A stretch of DNA of 64,000 nucleotides from Acidobacteriota bacterium (GTDB lineage: Bacteria; Acidobacteriota; Vicinamibacteria; Vicinamibacterales; SCN-69-37): the NCBI GenBank assembly GCA_947467605.1, contig CANIII010000009.1, positions 78,626 to 142,625 of the forward strand, written 5' to 3'. Positions 42,060 to 51,720 of the stretch are shown piece by piece. Within the stretch, counting starts at the first letter, position 1. Each line of letters starts with the position of its first letter. A model generated the notes under the pieces. It was not told the DNA's origin and did no database searches. It saw only the letters and a program-made list of their open reading frames with translations. The position numbers and the translations under genes were made by a program.

Positions 42060-42785
42060 TTAACGCGGGAGCGGGCTCCACGTACGGCGATCGTAGTAGA
42101 GCGGCTTCTGGCCGGGATGCTCACGAACAAATCGAAAGTAGCGCAGCCGCAGCCGATCAACGCGCGCGGCCGATGACCGGATCGGCCGATGCGGAATGTC
42201 GTAGAGCAACTGCGACACGCGCCACACGTTGCCGTCGGCCAGTCGCCAGTCATATCGATTCAGCACGCGCAAATCCACCGCGCCATAGCCGCGCACGCAC
42301 CCGGTTCGATCCACGTAGGGTTCAAAGTAACTCTGCGCCAGCGCTCGCAACGAACGGAAGACCGGCCTGCGCCCATGCAGCCCGGGATCGCGCGACCGCG
42401 CCACGCTGCCCCAGCGTCCGCGCGACTGGTAGATGAAGATCACGTGGTCGAGGCCATCGATCGATTCGAGACTCATCACGAGCGGTGGGTACCCGTGCTG
42501 TTCGAGCACGACGGCGGCGGTGAGGGCGGCCTCGAGGCAGTGGGCCGTGCCTGTGCGCGCGACACCGCGAAACGTCCGCAGGGTCGTCGGGTCGGGTGGC
42601 GGCTCCGTGTTGTAGGGCAGGGCATTGAGAAACGCCTGCACCCGCGCCGGCGTCGAGAGCCGGCGCACGATTCGCCACTCGTCGGCGGTGAACGCCGCGC
42701 GCGGTGGCCGCGTGTCGGCGTTACTTTCCGGGCGCAGCAGTGGCGGCACGGAGGTCAGCGAGCACAGTGGCAACAGACCAGTCAC
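42060..42785 (-). CDS. Hypothetical protein, transglutaminase/cysteine-protease-like
   Basis: GTAHCLEAALTAAVVLEQHGYPPLVMSLES...DHVIFIYQ, consistent with a Cys-His papain-like fold; overlaps 3' end of SCO gene by 65 bp. Confidence 0.6.
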   Translation of the reverse strand: MTGLLPLCSLTSVPPLLRPESNADTRPPRAAFTADEWRIVRRLSTPARVQAFLNALPYNTEPPPDPTTLRTFRGVARTGTAHCLEAALTAAVVLEQHGYPPLVMSLESIDGLDHVIFIYQSRGRWGSVARSRDPGLHGRRPVFRSLRALAQSYFEPYVDRTGCVRGYGAVDLRVLNRYDWRLADGNVWRVSQLLYDIPHRPIRSSAARVDRLRLRYFRFVREHPGQKPLYYDRRTWSPLPR

Positions 42786-43605
42786 TGCCGCCGTAGACCT
42801 TGAGGATCTTGCCGTCAGGGCCGATCAATGTCGTGCGCAAGTTGTGCGTGGTGTCGCCTGGAGCGGAGCCTTCGCGGACCACGCCCACGCCAAACTTGGC
42901 GGCAAAGCGATCGATCGTGACTTTGTCGGCGGTGAGGAACGACCAGCCGGCGGGATCCGCGCCGAGTGAGGCGGCGTGAGTCTTCAGGACCGCCGGTGTG
43001 TCGTAGTCGGGATCAAAGCTGACGGAGACCAACTTGAACTTGCCCTTGAGGAGCGGGTCGGCTGCGCCCTGCTTCTGAATCGCCACGAAGTTGCGATCCA
43101 TGAGCGGGCAGAAGTTGGGGAGCGGGCATCGCGTGTAGATGAAGGTGATCAGCGTGGCCGTGCCGCGCCACTCGGCGAAGGTGCGTCGGCGATTGTCCTG
43201 ATCGATGAGCGCGGCGTCCGGCGCGGTGTCGCCGACGTCGAGCACGCTGGCCGCCATCGACGTCGGGCTCGCACGATCGGGCATCGGCGCGGTGCCGGTG
43301 TGCGTGATCTCCACGATGCGTCCGGCGGTGTCATCGACTTCCAGCGTCCCGACGATCAGTTCGCCCGGCTCGCGGCCCTTCATGAGGTCGGCCCGCGCGA
43401 CCTGAAACGTCATGGTCATGGCCGGCATGTAGCCGACGATGTCGCCGTGTTTGATGCTGAGCGATTGTTTGGCCGCGTTGACGACCAGAATCTGTCCGCT
43501 GATCGCGTAGCGCTTGGCGTTGGAGGTCGGCGGGGTTTGCTGCGGGGCCGGTCGTGAGCAACTGACGGCACCGACGAGCATCAGCACAGCGGCGACTCGC
43601 TTCAC
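42721..43605 (-). CDS. SCO1/SenC-family lipoprotein with N-terminal copper-binding-like domain
   Basis: GTG start; SCSRP lipobox; YMPAMTMTFQV; FIYTRCPLPNFCPLMDRNF; SVSFDPDYDTPAVL. Confidence 0.93.
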   Translation of the reverse strand: MKRVAAVLMLVGAVSCSRPAPQQTPPTSNAKRYAISGQILVVNAAKQSLSIKHGDIVGYMPAMTMTFQVARADLMKGREPGELIVGTLEVDDTAGRIVEITHTGTAPMPDRASPTSMAASVLDVGDTAPDAALIDQDNRRRTFAEWRGTATLITFIYTRCPLPNFCPLMDRNFVAIQKQGAADPLLKGKFKLVSVSFDPDYDTPAVLKTHAASLGADPAGWSFLTADKVTIDRFAAKFGVGVVREGSAPGDTTHNLRTTLIGPDGKILKVYGGSDWSVATVLADLRAATAAPGK

Positions 43606-44330
43606 TGCACCCACCCGTCCTTCAGTTCGATGACGCGTGAGCCGTAGCCCGCGTTGGTTTCGGAATGCGTGACTTGAATCACTGTCGTGCCGGCATCGTT
43701 GAGCTTCTTGAACAGTTCCATGATCTCGCGGCCCTGACTCGAGTGCAGATTGCCGGTCGGCTCGTCTGCGAGGATCACTTTCGGATTCGCGATGACGGCG
43801 CGCGCCACGGCGACCAGTTGCTGTTGTCCGCCAGACAGCTGGTTGGGATAGAGGTCTTTCTTGCCGACGATGGAGAAGCGATCGAGGATGTCGCAGACCA
43901 TGCTGTCGCGATCCGCTTTCTTGATGTCGCGGTACGAGAGCGGCACGTCGAGGTTTTCGTACACCGTCAGGTGGTCGAGCAGGTGATAGCTCTGAAAGAC
44001 AAAGCCGACATAGCGCTTGTGCAGGGCCGCGCGATCCTTCGGGCTGAGCCGGTGCACGGGCTGGCCGTTGAAAACGTACTCGCCCGTCCACGCGCTGTCG
44101 TGCATGCCGAGAATATGGAGCAGGGTCGATTTGCCGGCGCCGCTCGGTCCCATGATGGACACGAACTCGCCGTCTTTGATGTCGAGCGCGATTCGGCGCA
44201 GCACCCAACTGCGGCTCGTGCCATGCGCGTACGATTTCTCCAGGTTGTTGAGCGAGATGAGTGGTTCGCCGGGGGCCAGTGCGATGTCTGTGGGCGCGGA
44301 TTGCGGCGTGCTGCGTGAGAAGAACGACAT
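43602..44330 (-). CDS. ABC transporter ATP-binding protein (LolD/MacB type)
   Basis: [47 protein letters not shown]. Confidence 0.96.
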   Translation of the reverse strand: MSFFSRSTPQSAPTDIALAPGEPLISLNNLEKSYAHGTSRSWVLRRIALDIKDGEFVSIMGPSGAGKSTLLHILGMHDSAWTGEYVFNGQPVHRLSPKDRAALHKRYVGFVFQSYHLLDHLTVYENLDVPLSYRDIKKADRDSMVCDILDRFSIVGKKDLYPNQLSGGQQQLVAVARAVIANPKVILADEPTGNLHSSQGREIMELFKKLNDAGTTVIQVTHSETNAGYGSRVIELKDGWVQ

Positions 44331-44465
44331 CTGGTGTCTCCCGGTGTCTCGTCGGTGGCGCGGATAGGATTGTACCGTGAGTCGCGGCCGAGGCCTGACC
44401 GCCGTTCACCGACGGACGGCCGCAGTTGGCCGAGCGCCCGGAGACAGTCTCCCCCTGCCCCCGTA

Positions 44466-44588
44466 ATGTCAGTCAGCAGTATGACGAAGCCGCAAAGGTG
44501 GTTAACGGGCGTGGCGATTACCGGTGGGTTCGCGGCAGTAGCCGCCGCCGTGATGTTGTGGATGCTGTTCACGGCCTTGAGCCACTAG
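44466..44588 (+). CDS. Single-TM small protein (40 aa)
   Basis: MSVSSMTKPQRWLTGVAITGGFAAVAAAVMLWMLFTALSH directly upstream of LiaI/LiaF-like genes. Confidence 0.45.
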   Translation: MSVSSMTKPQRWLTGVAITGGFAAVAAAVMLWMLFTALSH

Positions 44589-44614
44589 AACAGACGTAGG
44601 AAAGTGAGGATCCC

Positions 44615-45049
44615 GTGAGAGATGACCGTTCAGGCGTGGGGACCGGCGTGGTGCTGATCACGGTTGGCCTGTTGTTCATGGCCGACCGCCAGGGGTACGC
44701 GAGTTTCAGTCGGCTCTGGCCGATGATCCTGATCGTGCTCGGGGCCGTCACGCTGTTGTTTCCCAAGTCCTCGTGCGATGTCGGCGTGGTGGCCGGTCGC
44801 CGCGGTTCGGCGCGGCGCGAACGCAGCCGGGTCAGTGGCGGCCTCTGGATGCTGTTTGTGGGCGTGCTCCTCTTGGCCAATCAGAATCACTGGATGGCGT
44901 TCTCGCAGTCGTGGCCGCTCTTTATCGTCGCCGGTGGTCTTGCGCTGATCTTTGGCGGACTCAGCCAGCGGGCACAGGTCTCGTCGGCTCATGACACGAC
45001 GGGCACCAACAGCCACACCGACGCAGAGAGCGGAGGGCAGTGGCGATGA
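44615..45049 (+). CDS. LiaI/LiaF-TM-like (DUF5668) membrane protein
   Basis: GVVLITVGLLFMADRQGYASFSRLWPMILIVLGAVTLLF; second similar repeat. Confidence 0.8.
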   Translation: MRDDRSGVGTGVVLITVGLLFMADRQGYASFSRLWPMILIVLGAVTLLFPKSSCDVGVVAGRRGSARRERSRVSGGLWMLFVGVLLLANQNHWMAFSQSWPLFIVAGGLALIFGGLSQRAQVSSAHDTTGTNSHTDAESGGQWR

Positions 45050-45831
45050 GCGACAACACACGTTCCGGCTGGCATATCTCGCCGCAAGTCGTCTTCGGCA
45101 TCGCCATCGTGTTCTTTGGGCTGTTGCTGACGGCCGAGAACCTCGGTGTGGCGACCAATGTCACACGGGTGATTCGATTCTGGCCGATGGTCTTTACCGC
45201 CGCAGGACTGGCCATGCTGCTTGATCGCGATGCCGTCGGGTCGCGCCGGTTGTTCGGTGCCGCCCTGGTCGTCGGCGGCCTGTGGCAAACCGCCAACACG
45301 GCGTTCCATCTCCGTTGGTACATCGACGACTGGTGGCCCCTGCTGCTCGTCGGTCTCGGCGTGCTGCTCATCATGCGCGCGGTGCAGCGCGTGCCCGGAT
45401 CGTCCACTTCGCCGGATGGTATCGGGGGCACGGGTGGTGCGGCATCGACATCGATGGCCGGCGTACTGCCGATGGGCGAGGCAAGTGGACAGGGCAGTCG
45501 CGAAGACGTCGTGACGTCGTTCGCGTTCATGTCGGGCGTGAAGCGCAACATTTTCTCCGCCAGTTTTCGACGCGCGAACCTCACCGCCATCATGGGCGGC
45601 GTGGAGTTCGATCTGCGCCAGTGCACGGCCTCTGGTGGTGAATCGGTCATTGACGTATTCGCCATCTGGGGTGGGATCCAGATTCGCATTCCTGCCGACT
45701 GGCAGGTCGTGGCTGAGGTGACGCCGATCATGGGCGGCGTCGACGATCGGTCTGGCCATGTGCAGCCCACACGCCATCGTCTTGTGCTCAAGGGCATGGT
45801 CCTGATGGGCGGCATTGAGGTGAAGTCCTAG
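45046..45831 (+). CDS. LiaF-like membrane/cell-wall stress protein
   Basis: LiaF-TM N-terminus plus C-terminal FRRANLTAIMGGVEFDLRQC...VTPIMGGVDDRS. Confidence 0.82.
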   Translation: MSDNTRSGWHISPQVVFGIAIVFFGLLLTAENLGVATNVTRVIRFWPMVFTAAGLAMLLDRDAVGSRRLFGAALVVGGLWQTANTAFHLRWYIDDWWPLLLVGLGVLLIMRAVQRVPGSSTSPDGIGGTGGAASTSMAGVLPMGEASGQGSREDVVTSFAFMSGVKRNIFSASFRRANLTAIMGGVEFDLRQCTASGGESVIDVFAIWGGIQIRIPADWQVVAEVTPIMGGVDDRSGHVQPTRHRLVLKGMVLMGGIEVKS

Positions 45832-45834
45832 CTC

Positions 45835-46914
45835 ATGCCCCCGGTGCTCGGCGAGCGGCCACGGCTGCTGGTACATCTGCTGGCGTGGTCGCTCGTCGGC
45901 GTGATTCTCACGGCGCTGCTGCATCCGTTGCTCGGCGCGCCGTGGATTGCCGCGGCCGTGTTCTCGTTACCCTTGGCACTGGCCGCCGCGCCCGCGTCAC
46001 TCTCGGGTTTCTACCTGTCGCGCGCGCTACCGCTCACACCCGAGTCAGCGCTCCGTGTTGGCGCGACCACGGTCTCGGCCGCGCTCGTCACCGCCGGTGT
46101 GTGGGCCGCGCTCGGCCACCTCTGGTGGTTGGCGCTCAACGCCAGTCGCGTGGCCGAGTTCTCGCTCGGGCCGGCCCAACCGGCCGCGGTGGCGCCGCGA
46201 CTCGTGACCGTTGGGGCGATGGGCTACATCGTGTCAATGGCGATGCACTACGTGTTTCGGGCCTACGAACGCGCCGCGGCCGGCGAGCGCAGTGTGCTCC
46301 GTGCGGAAATTGCGGCACGCGAGGCCGAACTGCGCGCCCTGCGTGCGCAGATCGATCCACACTTTCTCTTCAACAGTCTCAACTCGATCTCAGGTCTGGT
46401 GGGTGTGGATCCCGTGCGCGCGCGCTCGATGTGTCAGCGGCTCGGCGATTTTCTGCGCGACAGCCTCACCTTGGGCGGTGCCGGGCAGATTCCGCTGCAT
46501 CGTGAGATCGCGCTCGTGCGCCAGTATCTCGAGATCGAACAAGTGCGATTCGGGCCGCGGCTGATGGTGGGCTCCTCCGTGTCTGCCCACGCGGGTACGG
46601 CGATGGTGCCGGCGCTGTTGCTGCAACCGCTCGTCGAAAACGCCGTCCGACACGGAATCGCCGGTCTTGTTGAGGGCGGCACCGTGAGTATCGTCGCCGA
46701 ACGCGCCGGCAATGCGGTGGTCATCGTTGTGGAGAATCCGCGCGACCCCGATGCCCGCGCACGCAAGGGCACAGGGCTCGGTCTCGACATCGTCGGCCGT
46801 CGCCTGCGTGCCGCCTTCCGCGATGACGCATCGATGGTGGTGGAGCATACCGAGACCCGCTATCGTGTCGTCGTGACTGTGCCGGCCAATCCGGCTCACG
46901 ACCAGGGAGATTGA
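45835..46914 (+). CDS. LytS/YehU-type sensor histidine kinase
   Basis: LRAQIDPHFLFNSLNSISGLV; YLEIEQVRFG; QPLVENAVRHG; GTGLGLDIVGRRL. Confidence 0.95.
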   Translation: MPPVLGERPRLLVHLLAWSLVGVILTALLHPLLGAPWIAAAVFSLPLALAAAPASLSGFYLSRALPLTPESALRVGATTVSAALVTAGVWAALGHLWWLALNASRVAEFSLGPAQPAAVAPRLVTVGAMGYIVSMAMHYVFRAYERAAAGERSVLRAEIAAREAELRALRAQIDPHFLFNSLNSISGLVGVDPVRARSMCQRLGDFLRDSLTLGGAGQIPLHREIALVRQYLEIEQVRFGPRLMVGSSVSAHAGTAMVPALLLQPLVENAVRHGIAGLVEGGTVSIVAERAGNAVVIVVENPRDPDARARKGTGLGLDIVGRRLRAAFRDDASMVVEHTETRYRVVVTVPANPAHDQGD

Positions 46915-46917
46915 AGC

Positions 46918-47664
46918 ATGAGCCGCGAGGATGTCTTGCGCGTCGTGATCGTCGACGATGAGGAGCCTGCGCGAATGGCCGTGCGCCAGGACCTGGACGC
47001 GATTGGTGGCATTGAGGTCATCGCCGAATGCGCCAATGGTTTCGAGGCCGTGCGGGTGGTCAACGAGCACCCGGTGGATTTGCTGCTGCTCGACGTGCAG
47101 ATGCCCAAGCTTGATGGGTTCGACGTGCTGGAGTTGATCGGGCGCGATGTGCCCGCGATCTTCATCACAGCCTACGACGAGTTTGCGCTGCGCGCGTTCG
47201 AGGTGCATGCGGTGGACTACCTGCTGAAGCCGTTCGCGCGCGAGCGATTGGCCGGGGCATTGGATCGTGCCCGCGCGCGTCGCGGACAGCCCGGGCCTGA
47301 TCCGGCCGCCGTCCGAGCCACCGCCCGTCCGTCGTCGGCGATGCTGGATCGTTTGGTAATCCGCGATGGCCCCAACGTGCACGTCGTGCCGGTGGAGAAG
47401 ATCGACTATCTTGAGGCGCAGGACGACTATGTCGCCGTCCACACGGGCGGAAAGTCAGTACTGAAAGAGCAGACGTTGGCGGATCTTGAACGGCAGCTCG
47501 ACGCGGGAAAGTTTGTGCGTGTGCATCGCTCCTACATCCTCAACATCGAGCGTCTGGCCCGCGTCGAGCTCTACGCCAAAGACAGCCGGATCGCGATTCT
47601 GCACGACGGCCGCAAAGTGCCCATCAGCCGCGCGGGCTACCAGCGCCTCCAGGAACTGCTGTAA
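46918..47664 (+). CDS. LytTR-family response regulator
   Basis: VVIVDDEEPARMAVRQDL receiver; KIDYLEAQDDYVAVHT...VRVHRSYILNIERL LytTR domain. Confidence 0.96.
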   Translation: MSREDVLRVVIVDDEEPARMAVRQDLDAIGGIEVIAECANGFEAVRVVNEHPVDLLLLDVQMPKLDGFDVLELIGRDVPAIFITAYDEFALRAFEVHAVDYLLKPFARERLAGALDRARARRGQPGPDPAAVRATARPSSAMLDRLVIRDGPNVHVVPVEKIDYLEAQDDYVAVHTGGKSVLKEQTLADLERQLDAGKFVRVHRSYILNIERLARVELYAKDSRIAILHDGRKVPISRAGYQRLQELL

Positions 47665-47691
47665 ATCGGGACCGGTCGCGCGCCTTTGGGC

Positions 47692-47722
47692 TTGACAGCA
47701 TAACTAACTATCTGGTTAGTTA
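47692..47722 (+). promoter_or_regulatory. TetR promoter/operator
   Basis: TTGACA (47692-47697) followed by perfect palindrome TAACTAAC-TATCTG-GTTAGTTA (47701-47722), six nt before ATG 47729. Confidence 0.8.
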
Positions 47723-47728
47723 ATAGGC

Positions 47729-48418
47729 ATGCCGCGTGTGGCCGCCGTGCCCGTTCGCACCAAAAAGAAGACGCGTGATGCCGACGTGTCGCGGGCGCGC
47801 GTCTTTGAAGCCGCCGCCGAGGAATTTGCGGCGCGCGGGTTCGACGGCGCCAAGGTGGATCGCATCGCCGAGCGCGCCGGTGTGAACAAGGCGATGCTCT
47901 ACTACCACTACACCGACAAGGCGGCGCTCTATCGCGCGGTTGTCGGCGACATGTTCGCGTCAACGGCGGCCGAGATGGCGGCGCTCCGTGAGACCGGCGG
48001 CTCGCCCGAAGTGAAGCTGGCCGCGTTTATCGACGTCATCGCCCGCGAAGGGCAGTTGCGCCCGCACTTTCCGGCGATGTGGTTGCGCGAACTCGCCGAT
48101 GGCGGCCAGCACTTGGGTGAACGCAACTTCGGCGACATCTTCGGCATCGTCTCGACGCTCGCTGCCATCTTGAAGGAAGGCGAGGCGGCCGGCCGCTTCC
48201 ACGCCTCGACGCCCTTCATGGTGCAGATGGGCATCGTCGGTCCGCTCTTCATGTTTCTCGCGACCGCACCCATGCGCAAGCGCCTCATGACGAAGATGCC
48301 CATCGCTCCGCCTGATGTCCCGCCGGCCACGCTCGTGGCGTACGTGAAGTCCATGACGATCGGCGCGTTAACCGCTGGTCGAACCAGTTCGTCCGCATCA
48401 AAAGCAGGAAAACGATGA
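47729..48418 (+). CDS. TetR/AcrR-family regulator (CecR/YbiH-like context)
   Basis: RARVFEAAAEEFAARGFDGAKVDRIAERAGVNKAMLYYHYTDKAALYRAVV. Confidence 0.94.
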   Translation: MPRVAAVPVRTKKKTRDADVSRARVFEAAAEEFAARGFDGAKVDRIAERAGVNKAMLYYHYTDKAALYRAVVGDMFASTAAEMAALRETGGSPEVKLAAFIDVIAREGQLRPHFPAMWLRELADGGQHLGERNFGDIFGIVSTLAAILKEGEAAGRFHASTPFMVQMGIVGPLFMFLATAPMRKRLMTKMPIAPPDVPPATLVAYVKSMTIGALTAGRTSSSASKAGKR

Positions 48419-49422
48419 AGCACATAACGATGGCAGTAGTGATGGGATTGGCCGTGGCGACGATCGGGTGCGGCAAAGCCGCGGAGGCCCCCCCGTCAAC
48501 GGCGTCAGGCTACGTGGAAGCGACCGACGTGCGCATCGCGTCGAAAGTCTCCGGCCGTGTGGCGGCAGTCGCCGTCCGCGAGGGACAACATGTCGACGCG
48601 GGCCAGGTGCTGGTGACGTTGGCCACAACCGACACGGATCTCGCAGTGGCACGCGCCCAGGCTGATCGCGCTCAGGCCGTCGCGCAACTGCGCCTGTTGC
48701 AAGCCGGCTCCCGCATCGAGGACGTGCATCAGGCGGAGGCACAGCAGGCGTCGGCGGATGCCGAGCGCAAGGCCGCCGACGCTGACCTCGCGTCGGCGCG
48801 AGCCGACGAAGCGCGGTTCGAGCAGCTGCTGGCGTCCAAGAGCGGCTCGGTGAAGCAGCGCGATGATGCGGTGACGCGTCGGCAGTTGGCCGAGGCGCGA
48901 CTGCGCGGAACCGAAGATCGCATTCGCGCGGCCGCCGCACTGGTCGCCCGCCTGAAGTCGGGCGCTCGCCCGGAGGAACTCGAAGGCGCGCGTGCGCGCC
49001 TCGCGTCGGTCGACGCTCAGTTGGCCACACTGGAGAACGACCGCAAGGAAGCGGTGATCACAGCGCCGACGGCTGGCACGGTGACGTCACGGCTGGTCGA
49101 GCCGGGCGAACTGGCGACGCCGCGCACACCGTTGATCGTGGTGGTGGACCTTGACCACGCGTGGGCCAATGTCTATGTTGGCGAGCCGCTCGTGCCGTCG
49201 CTGAAGATCGATGCCTCGGTCACGCTGCGCACCGATGCGGGCGAGACGCTCGTCGGCAAGATTGCGTTTGTCTCTCCGCAGGCCGAGTTCACGCCACGCA
49301 ATGTGCAGACGGCGAACGAGCGCGCCAAGCTCGTGTATCGCGTGAAGGTCCTCGTCGATAACCAGAAGGGCCTTCTGAAACCCGGCATGTCGGTCACCGC
49401 AGACTTCGGACCGGGCAAGTAA
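48415..49422 (+). CDS. HlyD-family periplasmic adaptor (YbhG-like)
   Basis: GYVEATDVRIASKVSGRVAAVAVREGQHVDAGQVLVTL; coiled coil; ITAPTAGTVTSRLVEPGE. Confidence 0.94.
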   Translation: MKHITMAVVMGLAVATIGCGKAAEAPPSTASGYVEATDVRIASKVSGRVAAVAVREGQHVDAGQVLVTLATTDTDLAVARAQADRAQAVAQLRLLQAGSRIEDVHQAEAQQASADAERKAADADLASARADEARFEQLLASKSGSVKQRDDAVTRRQLAEARLRGTEDRIRAAAALVARLKSGARPEELEGARARLASVDAQLATLENDRKEAVITAPTAGTVTSRLVEPGELATPRTPLIVVVDLDHAWANVYVGEPLVPSLKIDASVTLRTDAGETLVGKIAFVSPQAEFTPRNVQTANERAKLVYRVKVLVDNQKGLLKPGMSVTADFGPGK

Positions 49423-49426
49423 CGCT

Positions 49427-50380
49427 ATGGCGGCTGCCGTCACTCGCGCGCTCGCACTACAACATGTCGACAAGTCCTTCGGCGCGACCAAAGCCGTGGT
49501 GGATGTGTCGTTCGATGTGAAGGCCGGCGAGATGTTTGGCGTGATCGGCCCGGACGGTGCCGGCAAGACGACGACGCTGCGGATGATCTGTGGATTGTTG
49601 AAGCACGACCGCGGTGACATTCAGCTCTTCGGGGCGAATCCGTGGAAGGCCCGCGATGTCGCGACGAGCAGCATCGGCTATCTGTCGCAGCGTTTCAGCC
49701 TCTACGGCGATCTGTCGATCGACGAGAACATCGCGTTCTTCGCCCGTGCCCACAATGTGCGCGACTTCGAGAGCCGCCGCACACGGCTTCTGGCGCTGAC
49801 CGGTCTCGAGCCGTTTCGGACGCGCCTTGCGGATCGGCTCTCCGGTGGGATGAAGCAGAAGCTCGCGTTGGCCTGCACGCTGGTGCATCAGCCGCGCATG
49901 CTGGTGCTCGATGAACCAACCACGGGTGTCGACCCGGTGTCGCGACGCGAGTTCTGGAAGCTGGTCGCAGAGTTTCTGTCGGACGGTCTCACAATCATCC
50001 TCGCGACGCCCTATCTCGATGAAGCCGAGCGGTGCGGTCGCGTAGTGCTGCTCAATGAAGGCCGCGTGCTCGCGCTCGACACGCCGAGCGCGCTGCAGCA
50101 CGCAGGGCAGGGCCTGATTCTGGAAGTCGTCGTGACGCCACCGCGTGCGGCGCTGTTGGCGCTGCGGCCGGTGTTTGGCGACGACGCCGTGCAACTGTTT
50201 GGTGATCGGCTGCACGTCAACGTGGCGTCGATGGATCAGAGCGCGCGTGTGGAAGCGGTGTTGAAGCCGACGACATGTGTCGTGACGCAGGTGCGGCGCA
50301 TTCTGCCGTCACTCGAAGATGTGTTTATCGAACGATTGGCGCTGTCGCGCCGTGGTCAAAAGTCGGGAGCTGTGGCATGA
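49427..50380 (+). CDS. ABC transporter ATP-binding protein
   Basis: GVIGPDGAGKTTTLRMICGLL; LSGGMKQKLALACTLVHQPRMLVLDEPTTGVDP. Confidence 0.95.
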   Translation: MAAAVTRALALQHVDKSFGATKAVVDVSFDVKAGEMFGVIGPDGAGKTTTLRMICGLLKHDRGDIQLFGANPWKARDVATSSIGYLSQRFSLYGDLSIDENIAFFARAHNVRDFESRRTRLLALTGLEPFRTRLADRLSGGMKQKLALACTLVHQPRMLVLDEPTTGVDPVSRREFWKLVAEFLSDGLTIILATPYLDEAERCGRVVLLNEGRVLALDTPSALQHAGQGLILEVVVTPPRAALLALRPVFGDDAVQLFGDRLHVNVASMDQSARVEAVLKPTTCVVTQVRRILPSLEDVFIERLALSRRGQKSGAVA

Positions 50381-51720
50381 GCACTGTGCTGACACGTCTA
50401 ATCGGTGGGATCTGTTTGGTGGCTGGCTTGTCATCCCCGGCTTTCGCACAGACGACAGTCACGCTGTCGCTCGACGACGCACTCGCGCGCGGGAAGGCGT
50501 CGGCGCCGAGAATTGCCGAGGCCAGGGCGCGACGCGAAGCCGCGGACGCGGCGGTGGCCTCTCGCGAGTCGCTGCGAATGCCGACCGCGAGCGCAAGCGC
50601 GGGGTATCAGCGCACCAATCACGTCGATGAGTACGGTATCCCGCAGGCCGGTGGCGGAACCAAGGTCATCTTTCCCGATATTCCCGACAACTTTCGCGGC
50701 CGCGCAGATGCGTCGATGGCCGTCTACACCAGTGGACGGACCGACGCGGTGATTGCCGGCGCGACATTGGATCGCAAGGCTGCCGACGCTGACATCCGCA
50801 CGGCGGAAGCCGACGTGGCGCTCGACGTAGCCCGTGCCTACTGGGCGCTTGTGACGGCTCGCGAATCCGCGCGCGTTGTCGAGCAGGGACTCGTGCGGAT
50901 CGATGCGTACGTCTCAGACGTCAAAGCGCGCGTGGACACGGGATTTCTGCCGCCCAATGATCTGTTGGCAGCGCAGGCCCAGCGTGCCCGACAGAAGGTC
51001 GCCCTGATTCAGGCCAGAAACGCGGCGGCGATTGCGCAAGCCGACCTGTGCCGGCTCGTCGGCATCAACCTCGAGTCGACCATCACCACCTCAACCCCGC
51101 TGCTCATTCCCAACCCGTCCCCAGCGTCTCTGGCGACAATGACGGTCAAGGCACTGACGGAGTTGGCGGAGAGTGCCCGCAGCGAGCGCGCGGCGTTGAC
51201 AATTCGCGCCGACTCGGCGCGGCAGGCCGGCCTGGCCGCTGCCGCGGCCTTGAAGCCGCAGGTCGGCGTGGCCGCGGGCTTTGAAGAGTCGCGACCGAAC
51301 GCACGCATCGTCCCGCGCGTGAACGAATGGCGCGCGTCGTGGGAAGCGGGCATCAGCGTGACATGGCAGCTGTTCGACGGCGGTAAGTCGAAGGCGGATC
51401 GTGCGGCCGCGGCAGCCCAGGCGGTGGCGCTCGAGCGTCGTCGCGATGACTTCGATGCCCAGCTCGGTGTTGAAATCCGGCAGCGTCGTCTCGATGTGGA
51501 GTCTGGATGGGCGGCCCTGGATGCCTCTGCCGAAGCGGTGGCCGCATCGACCGAAGCACGACGAGTAGTGGAGGAGCGATTCAAGGCCGGCGTCGCCACC
51601 AGCACGGATGTGCTCGATGCGCAGACGTCCCTACTCGAGGCAGAACTGGAGCGCACGCGACTGGCGGCATCGTTGCGGCTGAGCGAAGCGCGGCTCCTGC
51701 GGGCCGCTGGCGGGCAATGA
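50377..51720 (+). CDS. TolC-family outer-membrane efflux protein
   Basis: Signal peptide; TLSLDDALARGKASAPRIAEARARREAADAAVASRES; duplicated coiled-coil repeats. Confidence 0.93.
   Translation: MSTVLTRLIGGICLVAGLSSPAFAQTTVTLSLDDALARGKASAPRIAEARARREAADAAVASRESLRMPTASASAGYQRTNHVDEYGIPQAGGGTKVIFPDIPDNFRGRADASMAVYTSGRTDAVIAGATLDRKAADADIRTAEADVALDVARAYWALVTARESARVVEQGLVRIDAYVSDVKARVDTGFLPPNDLLAAQAQRARQKVALIQARNAAAIAQADLCRLVGINLESTITTSTPLLIPNPSPASLATMTVKALTELAESARSERAALTIRADSARQAGLAAAAALKPQVGVAAGFEESRPNARIVPRVNEWRASWEAGISVTWQLFDGGKSKADRAAAAAQAVALERRRDDFDAQLGVEIRQRRLDVESGWAALDASAEAVAASTEARRVVEERFKAGVATSTDVLDAQTSLLEAELERTRLAASLRLSEARLLRAAGGQ

Noticed and set aside
43606-44409. N-terminal extension of the 562-aa ORF upstream of the SCO gene
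   Set aside because: It runs through the ABC ATPase gene in another frame; lipoprotein signal and GTG at 43605 mark the true start.
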